Of a stretch of 64,000 nt of DNA, positions 1 to 10,600 are shown in pieces. Each line of letters opens with the position of its first letter. Within the stretch, counting starts at the first letter, position 1. Source of the DNA: Patella vulgata (lineage: Eukaryota > Mollusca > Gastropoda > Patellidae); contig NC_065884.2 of the NCBI RefSeq assembly GCF_932274485.2, positions 52,390,546 to 52,454,545 on the forward strand, written 5' to 3'. A program made the position numbers and the translations under genes. The notes under the pieces were generated by a model. The model was not told the origin of the DNA. It saw only the letters and a list, made by a program, of their open reading frames with translations, and ran no database searches.

Positions 1-146
1 CCTAAGAACCAGAGATGCAACTAAGCAAACATTTCAGTGCATATGTAGCAATTTACTTTTCACAAATAACAAGGGAGAAATTGATCAGGTAGTGAATAGT
101 AATTATTTTGTTATCAGTTGATTGACCATTCTGTTGTTTTCACCAG

Positions 147-2145
147 GTGTAGATGAAGTAGATTATAACCTTTATCCAAAGAAAGAATTCCAGCTGAAAT
201 GGTTACAAGCTTATTTAGAATATTGGTTTGAAGCTACAGATCGTAAACCTAGTGATGTTACAGTTACTGATGTAGAAAGATTATATGTCCAAGTTAATAA
301 ATGTGCTTTGGTAGGTTTTACTAACACCTATCCAAAAAGTTACTGATTATCATTTGATAAACTAGAATATTGCTGTGAAGGTTGGATCTCTTACAAGAAT
401 ATATGACCAATATGGTTAAATTCTGTTTAGTATTTACAAAGATATGATAAATTGAAAATTTCACAGCAATCAACATCCTCAGCAGTTGATATACAAACCT
501 GCGCTGCGCCACCTGTAAGTCTTGAGTAAAATCTTTTTAGAGCCCTCTTTTTATTACAATTGAATCAAAGCTGGAAGATTATTTACCATTCATATCTTGG
601 TTTTGTTTTATTAATTAAATGTTAAATAATCAATTTGAGTTCATTAAGACGTGAAAAATTAAATATTCTCTGAAAAATATAAATGACGATCAGTCACTTT
701 TAAACTATTTGATTGAATTTGAGATTTTACCAAGTAAACAAATCAATTATCGGTAAATATATTCTTACAATATAATCCTCTATTGATGAAACGAATGTAA
801 AGCTTCGAGCAGAAGTGTAGCTTAGATAAAACGAAATCCTCTATTTATGACCATGTATACTGTTGTATAAAATAGAGCTATGACGACTCAGTGAGTAAGA
901 TGTTGGCTCTCTAACCTGGAGGTTGAGTGGTCGATCTCGTTGTTTCCTTTGAAAGTTCATCAAGATTTTCCGGAGTGGTTTCCTCCCTGTCAGTGGTGCA
1001 AAATAAAGGCATTAAAAGGGCCTGGTAAAGGAAAACATATAGTCGTTCAGATAGGACAAAAAACTCAAGTCCCATGTACACAATAGTGTTCACGAAAAAG
1101 AACCCTTGACAGTTTGAATTCAAAATAAGAGTAGGCCGTAGTGTCGATGTCCAGGCAAAGTTTCCCTCATTGTACACTGTATGGCATATGACCGTCTTCA
1201 TTAACCCAGTTGGAGTAGAACAGTAGGTTCTATAACAACAATCAGCAGCTGACATGACTTCAATAAGTGTGCATTGATCTGTACCGTTAAATAGCGGATG
1301 TTGATCTTGATCTCAGCCACATTTGAAAATGGGGTTTTGAAAACTATGTTAGTTTTACTCTGTGAAAATTGACTGATAGGTCCCAAGAAATTTTGGTCAG
1401 TTTCTTAGACAAGCTAAGTCTGGCACCTATGGATGAGTTGGAAGCCAAGCTCCTAATATACTAATCAGAGGTTTTGTTGATAGTTTTATTATCTCTATCA
1501 TCTAATGATTCGTTTTCTTTTTACAGGCAGCTCATTTTTTCTGGGGAATATGGGGTATAATTCAAGCTAAAAACTCAACCATAGATTTTGATTTTCTTGA
1601 GTAAGTATGAAATTCCTTTCCAATTATATGAAAATGCAATCTAATGCAGGTCCTGTTTCAGTACGATGACATTACAATCAACCTTGATTTTCTCAAATAT
1701 TGGATTCATTTTATTTCATTGTATATTTTCTTGTATTGTGAAACACATAACTCAAAGAAAAAGGAACATACCTGTTTTTAAGCGCCCACATTTGTCGCTA
1801 CCCGTTTGCCCTAGAATTCCAACTAAAGTTGTTACGAGTCTGATTGACTAGAAATATATACAAAGTGTTGATGACATGGAGACCTAGACACGACTTATTG
1901 TCTGAGTTATGCTCTACATGCTAAAATTATAGACGATGAAACTAAGTTTCAGAGTTATTACCCTTGATCACTTTGAACACAATTTAGATTGCTTGACAAC
2001 TTAGCTGCTCCGGTTGTAAGCTTTGTTGCCTAACAACCAGTTTTTTTGTTTTTTTTCTTTTAGGTATGCACAGCTTCGGTTTGGTGAATATTTCAAAAGA
2101 AAAGAAGAGTTTTTGTCATTAACTCTACCGGATAGTCTTTTGTGA
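147..2145 (+). CDS. ETNK: Ethanolamine kinase (ETNK/easily-shocked type), last three coding exons
   Basis: Three exons join in frame: 147-310, 1527-1600 and 2064-2145 (TGA at 2143-2145), all with AG/GT borders. The first exon begins inside a Gly codon and reads GVDEVDYNLYP...VNKCAL; the second reads AAHFFWGIWGIIQAKNS...; the third ends FKRKEEFLSLTLPDSLL. Animal ethanolamine kinases have the same order near their C terminus (GVNEVDYSLYP, ASHFFWGLWALIQAK, YAIVRFNQYFK). Family role: cytosolic ATP-dependent phosphorylation of ethanolamine, the first step of the CDP-ethanolamine route to phosphatidylethanolamine. The ATP-binding part and the catalytic Asp/Asn motif lie upstream of the window, so this is a 3' fragment of a presumably normal gene. 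The first 146 bases show no earlier exon. Choline kinase is the alternative; the EVDYxLYP and IQAK wording favours ethanolamine kinase. The second intron end carries a long T-rich tract before its AG. Confidence 0.9.
881..1230 (+). repeat. SINE A, full-length, diverged (ETNK intron)
   Basis: tRNA-like head with A box (GACTCAGTGAGTAAG) and degraded B box, then the conserved middle (GTCGTTCAGATAGGAC, AAGAGTAGGCCGTAG) and the tail CAGTAGG. It lies in the ethanolamine kinase intron between exons 147-310 and 1527-1600. Confidence 0.8.
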
Positions 2146-3500
2146 TTAGTTTGGTTTTATTCACATCAGCCTAGCATTTTAATTTTTCTGTTTTAAGTAT
2201 GATATACTGTACTTGTGTAATAATTTGTTGCAATATATGATCAATATTTTTTTATTCTAATAAGTGTGTTGATATTATTAAGGGTTTTTTTTGTGTGTAA
2301 AATCAAACTTATTTCGTTTCATTTATTGTTTTGTAAATGAACGAATATTTTATTTTTTTTGCCCATGTTACTTGCTTCTGTCGATTGTCATTATGTTGGC
2401 TTAAACATGGAGATCAAGAAGATTGGGTTATTTCTTATATTACCAGAGAGAATTACTTGTCTCAGTCTGGTTGCCAATATGGATTAATCCTATATGCAAT
2501 TAAAAAAAGATAAATTTTGGATATGTACAATGTATTTATAGATTATTGATACTATATTTGGCATAATTATTGTCGCCTGTCCAAATAATGTGCACTTATT
2601 AGGATGATATCAAACAAGTGCCTTTTTATGGTATGTGTACAACCTATTTACATTTATATGACATAGAAGTTAGGCAAGCCAATGTTTTTTTTCGATATTG
2701 TGGATATTTATATTGATAACCCATTCTTTGTTGTCTTGAAAGCTGATGGATGAGTAAGGCTTCTTTTCTCTGGTCAACATATGGACACTGTTACACCATC
2801 TTAGTTCTATAAGATGTTGGATACAATGGTGCAAAAAGATAAATTGTTTTGTGTTCCTGTTTATTTTATTCCGTTAATAATTCTTGCTATGATTTTACAG
2901 CAATTATGATTTATATTGATAGTTCCTTTTAAATGGTTGAATTATTTCTCTCTTCATATTGTAGATAGATACTTTTGTTTTTACACGGGTACTGGTACAA
3001 ATATTAATATGGATGAAATACATGGATCTAATCAATTTATTGTTCTTATAAATAAATTTATGGTTATCCACTATATTCATATACATAACCATTCTTTTCT
3101 GGGATGTATTTTAAATTTTTGAATTAAATCAAATGCAATACTAATAACTTTAAATAAATTACATAATGTTTAACTGTGCACAATTCAAACACCACATATA
3201 TTTTCAGGTGTCATATTGTAAATATACCTGGCAAAATTTTAAGACTATTTTCCCTACAAACCCCTGGTTTTATTAATTTGGAAAAATAAATAAAAAATAA
3301 TGCAAAAATTACCATTAGCTCCCTCCCCCCACCCGGCCACCATCTCAAAATTCAGATACTCTGTTTATGTACACAACATTTTGTTCAAAATAAATGTTCA
3401 CATTTGTTAATATACTTTGTTATTAATGATTTTGAATGTTATTACTGTATTTGGAGAATGTACTAACTTTTATACCAAATAAATATACAATCAGTGTGTG
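2146..3500 (+). other. ETNK: Probable 3' UTR of ethanolamine kinase
   Basis: AT-rich sequence after the stop with no open frame resembling a protein. Several AATAAA-type signals occur; one at 3478-3483, followed by a GT-rich stretch, is a reasonable distal polyadenylation site. The true end cannot be fixed from sequence alone. Confidence 0.45.
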
Positions 3501-3645
3501 GGTTCAATAAAATAATAAAAAAAGGAATGAAGGAAAAAGACTGCAACACAGTCAGGGATTCACTATCGGCACAATAAATACTGGTCTATGTGCTAAAGTG
3601 CCTTATCAATTTTATTATTTAAATAATAAAAAGGAATCAATACAT

Positions 3646-3988
3646 GAAATGAAATGGAGTTTAACATCCTACTATTCTGCTCCAATGGAACTAATGAAGA
3701 CGGGCATACACCTTACAGTTTGCTATGAAGGAAATTTTGCCTGGACAGTGGCACTACAGCCTACTCTTATATTGAAGTACAACTGCCAAGGGATCTTTTA
3801 CATGCATGCCAATTTGTACACAGGACCTTGTTTTTTTGTCCTATACAAACGACTATACATTGACCCTTGCCAGGCCCTCTGTCCTGCACCACTGACAAGG
3901 GGGCACCATGTCGGAAAATCCTGATGTACTTTCTCGGCCAATACAGTTTAGCGAGTCCACGTCTTACCCGCTGAACCACTGTGGCTCT
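3646..3988 (-). repeat. SINE A, near full-length
   Basis: Reverse-oriented copy: tail GTTTAACATCCTAC at the left, then middle and head, ending at the complement of the A box (CCACTGTGGCTC). Reads with open stretches on both strands are due to this repeat. Confidence 0.85.
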
Positions 3989-4130
3989 CCGGAACCAGGA
4001 CAAGTGTTGTTAAGTGCCTCACTGCCTATCCCGTGGAGTCTTAGTCTGCCACTGCCTCAAAAGAAGACCAGGAAAATACATGTATATTATGGCATTTAAT
4101 GTGAAGTGTGTTGTCACTCTTCCTCATCAC

Positions 4131-4337
4131 AGCTGTCTAGTCGTTCGGATGGGACGGAAAACCGAGGTCCCGTGTACATATTGGTGTGCACGTAAAAGAT
4201 ACTTTGGCAGTTGGAATTCGATATAAGAGTAGGCCATAGTGCTGCTGCCCAGGCAAAATTTCCCTCATAGCACACTGTATGGCGTATGCCCCCCAGTTTA
4301 GGAGCAGATCAGTAGGACCTTAAATTTCATTTCATAT
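4131..4337 (+). repeat. SINE A, 5'-truncated
   Basis: Starts inside the body at GTCTAGTCGTTCGGATGG and runs through AAGAGTAGGCCATAG to an ATTTC-rich tail. 5' truncation is the usual outcome of target-primed integration. Confidence 0.8.
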
Positions 4338-4379
4338 TTTTGAATCCATTTTAATAATGTATAAATGAGATATACATGT

Positions 4380-4720
4380 AATTGTTTGTAAGGCATTTAT
4401 TGATAGGAAAACATTGAAATAACACAAACACAACTTTATGGATAACAATCACTAGCAACTTATATAGTGCAAGGTTTCAACAAGTATTCTAGTGTCCTTA
4501 TCAAACACAAGGTAAACAATAATATGATACGAAAAGTATAAAAAATATAAAAGTAGCCACAAAGACAAGAATTCATATTCTGTTAAAACATATAAACGAT
4601 CAAAGATTATAAGTGGAGGTAAGATTAGATACTAGAAATTGACAAAAGCTTAACATACTTAGATAATTAGGAAGCCATTACACAGGGAAATTAGATAGTT
4701 TCTAGCTAGTTAAAAAGAGA
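4380..4720 (-). repeat. Hammerhead-like motif and surrounding degraded retroelement-type repeat
   Basis: On the minus strand at 4513-4470 the core TTTGATAA, a weak stem and TTGAAACC follow the layout of the hammerhead-like motifs of Penelope-like element ends. A related arrangement occurs at 38467-39095. No reverse transcriptase frame is present. Confidence 0.35.
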
Positions 4721-5544
4721 AATATTGTTTTAAGCTAATTACAAGTGAATACATAGGCTACAATTTAACACATAACTAATTGTTGTGAATAATTGATAAG
4801 ACACGAAGATAAAATAACAAAGTTTGCAGCGTGACTAGAGATTTTTTTGAGTCCAGTAAGGATGACATAAGCTCCATGAATGTGAAGGCCATCGTAGCGG
4901 TTTAATTTGGGGCTGGTGTTTCTTGATGTGTATGTGGCCGACTAAGGTTCTCACACTATCCTAATGTATATGAGTTATTTTGACGAATTCGAAAGCAAGT
5001 CATATTTATTTTTATACTCCCACATTAAAATGTGACTTTATAGGCGTAGAAATAAATAAATCGGATGTTGTCGGTATGGGATGCTCTTTAGAATGATCAA
5101 TAAATTAAGCTTCCTATATTAATGTGGCCCCCATTCGTATAATAACAGAACTTCTGAAATCCCGATTCTCAAGAACGTTAACCATAATAAGATAGGCCTA
5201 TGTAGTAAGGAAAAGACCAGAGAAAAGGTCAATATATTTATCGTACACGCATGGGTGTACATATCGATTTTGTTTGGTTTTTTTTTTTTAGCAAAACTGA
5301 GACCGACTGATGCACAGGCCCCTAATGTACGAGTGATGCAGCCACGAGCCGAGCACCACAGGTGCGAGCTTTCTAGGGAGTCCTGGGGCATGCTCTCCGG
5401 AGACATTTTTGAATCTTGAGTCCCTGAAATGCAATTTCCTGGATTTTGTAGATTTCAGATGGTTAGGCCTAAACTTGAGTACACGTATGGGAATTCATGT
5501 TATTTATTAAGAATTTTGCAAGAACGTACATGTGGCGAATATAC

Positions 5545-5754
5545 GGTTCTACGTGCACGCCAATGTGTACCTGGGACCTCAGTTTTGAGTACCATCCGAG
5601 CGACTATATACGTTGTCCCTTGCTATAGGACATCTGTCATGTACAGCTAACAAGGGGGAATTAAGCACGCCGGAAAATCCTAACGAACTTTATCGGCCAA
5701 CACCGGGATCGAACACGGGACCTTCAGGTTATAGCGAGCCATGCAATGTCTTAC
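5545..5754 (-). repeat. SINE A, partial (head half)
   Basis: Reverse-oriented copy with ACGTGCACGCCAATGTGTAC and the complement of the B box (GGGATCGAAC), ending before the A box. Confidence 0.7.
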
Positions 5755-6209
5755 TTTTACGGTCCATGATATAGGCCTAACTCAAATGTCAAATATTCGG
5801 TCAGTATATATATATATTCATAACTTGATTAAACGTGAAATTTTGTTAAGTCATGTCGACGCGAACTACCACCAACAATCTCAATTTTCTGGAAAAACCA
5901 GTCAGTTTAACCTACTGGACTATAATATCAAAAGACTGGAATTGTACATTTTTACGAGCGTACAAGCAAACAGATAGGTTGCGCCTACGCGCGTACATGT
6001 AGTAGCCCTTCCTGTCGGCCTACCACCCAAAATGCCTCTGGCGTTCAAATCCATGCCACTCTTTTCGAAATTTAAAGTTTATTATGATGAATAACTGCAG
6101 GTGTCTTTTGGAGGCCCTGTGTTTGAAAAATGACAAAACAATTAACGAACTTGTATCTGCATCGATCTGGCTAATAATTAATATAGAAGGACGTGCACCA
6201 TTTAGTGTT

Positions 6210-6411
6210 ATGGTGAAAATTTGGCCCGGACAATGGCGTTTCCGCTTATATTGATCGAATTCCTACTTTTAACTTTTGCAAGTTATTTTACGTACAGACC
6301 AACGTCTATACACGGGACTTTTTTTGCTATCCGAACGACTAGAGACGCTGCAAGCTGATCCTTTAAGCCAGACCACGGCCTGTGGAAGCCAAACACCCAC
6401 GCCGGAAAAGT
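6210..6411 (-). repeat. SINE A, degraded
   Basis: Blocks GAAAATTTGGCCCGGACA, CGAACGACTAGA and CACGCCGGAAAA occur in the order expected for a reverse copy. Confidence 0.6.
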
Positions 6412-7410
6412 CACTTATAACTTATATGGAACTTCTGGATGGAACCCGCGCGCCTTTCTTTTAGGTGAGGGTTATATACCTGCTGATAATTGATTTTGTT
6501 ATCCTTTTAAATCGATGCGTGGGAAACACAATTGCGATAGGCATTTCCGTGGTAGTTAAGGAACGTGATATAAAGGAAATACCGTTTAATTCGCACCCAT
6601 GGCAGGAACAAAATTATATGCTTTATTATTAGTCGTAAAATATTGGCCTACTATAGATATAACTTATTGTTTAGTTTATTTTCCCGCTGCATGTACACGT
6701 TCATTATTACATCACGTCATAATTTAAACATTTTATGTGTATATCTACTTTGATGTACAAGGTTATATCGCAAAATTGTATTTTCATTTTATCATCTCAC
6801 GTTTTACACGTTTTTGTATTTATCCCAATTTTAAGGTATTATTATGTCATAAAATCTATTTTGTATTCATGTTATTGGTGTACGTATGTTTGTATTTACT
6901 TAATGGACGCAATTAATTATATGCAATTAAAAAGGTTGAAAGACGAAATGATAGCTTTTTGATTCCCCACAAAATTGTTCTCGGTACGTGGCGGTAAGAC
7001 AAAATTTGGAATAAATTATAATAATACCTGATTGGAATTAGACCCAAATGTACAACATAGGCTATTTGGATTTGATTACATCAGGTCCATGATTACATTT
7101 TAGGCAACATTATAGACTCTACGACTACGACTACGAGTAAGCTATGAAAAGTGTAGGACTACATAATTAATTTGGTCGAAATAAATTTATTTTATTGTCA
7201 TTAAAACAGATGAAAAAAAATTTGACCAAGCTGGGTGTTATAATTACGCTAGGTCCCGAATGTTCTGATAATTTTAAGTTGCTTAAAACCAAACTTTGTT
7301 TTCTACCGGTAATTTGTTTATAAATATCAAATTTCAGCCACGCCGGTTATCCGGTTTTTAAATGAAGACCTATAAATACATTGTTGTTATGAGGAACCTA
7401 AATTCAGACT

Positions 7411-7480
7411 CGGCCACGTGGACTCTAGCTCTATTGGTGCAGCAAGGCCACGTGATGAAATTGAGTTATTTTATTGGCTG
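7411..7480 (+). promoter_or_regulatory. E-box/CCAAT cluster upstream of calumenin (ERSE-like)
   Basis: Two GGCCACGTG(G/A) boxes lie at 7412-7421 and 7446-7455. ATTGG (inverted CCAAT) sits between them at 7433-7437 and again at 7473-7477. ER-stress elements combine CCAAT and CCACG at a spacing of 9; the spacings here are 10 and 11, so they are ERSE-like but not canonical. They lie 70-140 bases upstream of a TATA box and the calumenin first exon. Confidence 0.45.
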
Positions 7481-7550
7481 TAAAATCTAGTGGCGAATCG
7501 GTTAAGAGCTGGCACTAAATTGGCCACGCTGGCAGATCGGTGTGAAAGTG

Positions 7551-7557
7551 TATAAAT
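7551..7557 (+). promoter_or_regulatory. TATA box of calumenin
   Basis: TATAAAT, about 130 bases before the predicted start codon. Transcription would begin near 7580, giving a 5' leader of about 100 bases. Confidence 0.5.
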
Positions 7558-7680
7558 TGCATCAGTTGGCTTTGTCTTGTAGGTTATTATTCATTAAAAA
7601 GTCAATATTTGTACGGGTTAATTTGCAGCTGATACCAACTACAATTCAATAGCTTGGATTGGTCAAACGTTTCTTTCACC

Positions 7681-10600
7681 ATGGTGGTAAGTAAACGCAT
7701 GAATGAACAAAATTGCATGGAAAGCACGTTTACTTTGACACTGACAGAAAGACAGCTGATTCGACGCAATGCCCCCCTCCTTTGAGGCATCTTCAAGGGG
7801 CTTGATTGGATCGATAGTTAAAAATCAAACCTAGTAATGCATAAACACTTTCCCCAAAATTAAGATTTGCATGATTAATAAAATAAATTATTGAAACTGA
7901 AAGTGTAAAATTTGTTGCAAAGATAAAGAACCCCAATATTACTATTTTTAAGTCAGTTGATTACAACTGAAACGAAAAGGGATCTTCATCTTGCCCTTCT
8001 TCATGCTCTTGGCAATCTCTGATGAAAATACGGATATATTTCGTTTCGTTTTTTTTTTACACTCTAGACGGCCTCCAATACCTGAAGATCTGACCTGTTG
8101 GAAGTTGGAGGGGGAGGGGTTGCTTCAGGGGCAATATCAGCGTTGATGTTTCTACTGCGATACCCACAGTTCCTGCGAACCGCACGCCAAGAATTCGCCG
8201 CAACAAATCGTTTCATTGGCTAATCCCTCACATCAACCAGAACTCGGGTTAAATAACAACTCTTAAAGACAAGTAAAACGAATTATGAAAAACAAAACGA
8301 AATAGGATCTGTGTTTTAATCACTGAGATTGTGATCTTGGTCATTTAATTGCATAGGCCTAATGCTATTTTGAAGACGGTTTCATTTTTATCCAGAAGTA
8401 GACCTATGCTAAGACCACGTTTAGGGGCAAATCGAAGACAATGATCATTGTGCCCAAATGGTTAGCTGATCACGACATGATGGGATCATTGATTTTGAAT
8501 TATTGAAGTTAACTTAATTTATGAGCATTTTCTGGACTTCACACAAATAATCATCTTGGACTACCCACAAATAATCATTAAAATTAAAAGTAGGCCTGTG
8601 ATAATAGGTTATTGCAGTGCCCTAGCTCTAAGGGGGAAAAGTTTAAAAATGAAATTTATCATTTCAGGTCTTGAAAAAGAAAGAGATGATGCAATGTTAT
8701 ACATTTTTCTTGCTAATCATAGTAGTTGTAGCATCAGCTATACCAACTAAAGCTGATGACCAGAAGAAACGGGTCAAAGAAAAGGTATTGAAATGAATGA
8801 AATAAAATGGGTTTAGTATCATACATTTGGTAATCAACTGATTCGGACCAGATTCTTAGCTGATTCGGACCAGATTCTTGACTGATTCGGACCATGATAC
8901 GGCTCAATCGGACCATTATTTGAATGACGAGAGTATGTAAAATATGTTTGCATATATATTTAATATGACAAAAATGACAATCAAGACCACCCAGTATTAT
9001 CAAATGATTACCCAATATCAAATGGCTGCATACCAGTATAATCACTGCAACGAATAACACCATATCAAATAGCTGCATATCAGTATAATTACTGCAACAA
9101 ATAATTCAGTATCATGAAACAATGGCATATATACCAGTATATTTACTGCAACGTATCTGCGATAATTTGGTCCGCATCAGCCATTGTCCGAATCAGCTTG
9201 GTTTCGTACATTTCTGCTCCATCCAGGCAAATGAAGACAGGCATACGCTATGGAAAATGTGCATGGACAACTGTGCGATGGCCTACTTTAACTCTAATTC
9301 CAACTTTCAAGGAGTCTTGAGGTGCAAACACAAGACCTTGGGTTTTTTTTGCAACCATCCGAACAACTAGACAATGTTCCTTGCCAGACCTTTTGTCCTG
9401 CACTACCACAAGAATAACCAAGCTGGAAATTCTTGAGGAACTTTCTCCACAAACACCGGGATGGAATATGGGATCTTCTGGTTAGCGAACCAGTGCGTTT
9501 GTGTCTGAGCCACTGTGGCTCCTCATAAATTACTTAGCTTAAGGTAATTAGACCCAAGAGTAACTCAACAATCGTTCTGTGATTCCTGACCTTCGCTGAA
9601 ATGACCAGGACAATTTGTGGGATAACATTTCTTATTATTTTCATATTGTATTATTATATAAAACTGTGGCTAGTTCAATTCTGGACAATTCTTAATAGCT
9701 GGTTGCAACCTTTTTGAAAAAACAATAAAGAAGATTGTATTTTTTTTTTAGTCTCTCAGTGATGCAAGTCATTCAGAAGATGGAGAACATAACAACGACT
9801 ATGATCATGAAGCATTTCTAGGTAAAGAAGAGCGACAGACATTTGATCAACTTTCACCAGAAGAAAGTCGAGACAGATTAGGGTAGGTTAAAATCAGATG
9901 AGACATACACAAAAATTCTCAGCTTTATGACAGTATTTCACTGGTCGGCAACTGTTGGCGACAAATTGTGAACAGCATTTGTTCGGGAGTTTGTAAAATG
10001 CCTTAACGTTTGCAAGGTTTCTCAATTTGAAAGGTATTGCCGTTGTGATGTTGGAATTTTGAACATGTTTAAAAAATATTAGAGCGACAAATTTTCTCTC
10101 AAAATAGTCGTCTATCTCAAACCCTTCTTAATTTAGTTCGCGCAAGTTAAAAAGTGTTGAGAAATGCAAGACGACTTTGTGAATGGTTGGCTACCCATGA
10201 AACTAAATTGTGACATGACAAAAATGAGAATCTTACATTCCGGACACAAGATATGCACGACAGTCGCGTGACATGTATGGGATCTCGAGGCGAATTTTGT
10301 CCGAGATTTATCTTAAATTTGTGTGGCAGTAGTGCAGTATGCATGCAAAATACGCTGATGTCTGATTTCAAGTGAAAATTGACGCCAATTTGCATATTTT
10401 ATCGCAGTTTTTTGTCTCCTAGACGGGGGCTGTCACAGCCTAGTAAGATACTAGCTTTAGTGATGGTGCAGTGAACAACAAAGTATTATTACAAATTTAG
10501 TCAACTCATCTGATAAAGATATTTTCTGTTGGTACCTTAATTTGAGACGGATTTTGTACATGAAGCAGAGTATGCTAATCTTTCTATTTTACACATGGTT

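Noticed and set aside
1-146. Earlier ethanolamine kinase exon
   Set aside because: No frame matches the catalytic region; the sequence leads into a normal acceptor at 145-146.
8836-8900. CRISPR-like repeats
   Set aside because: Direct tandem units without spacers, in an animal intron.
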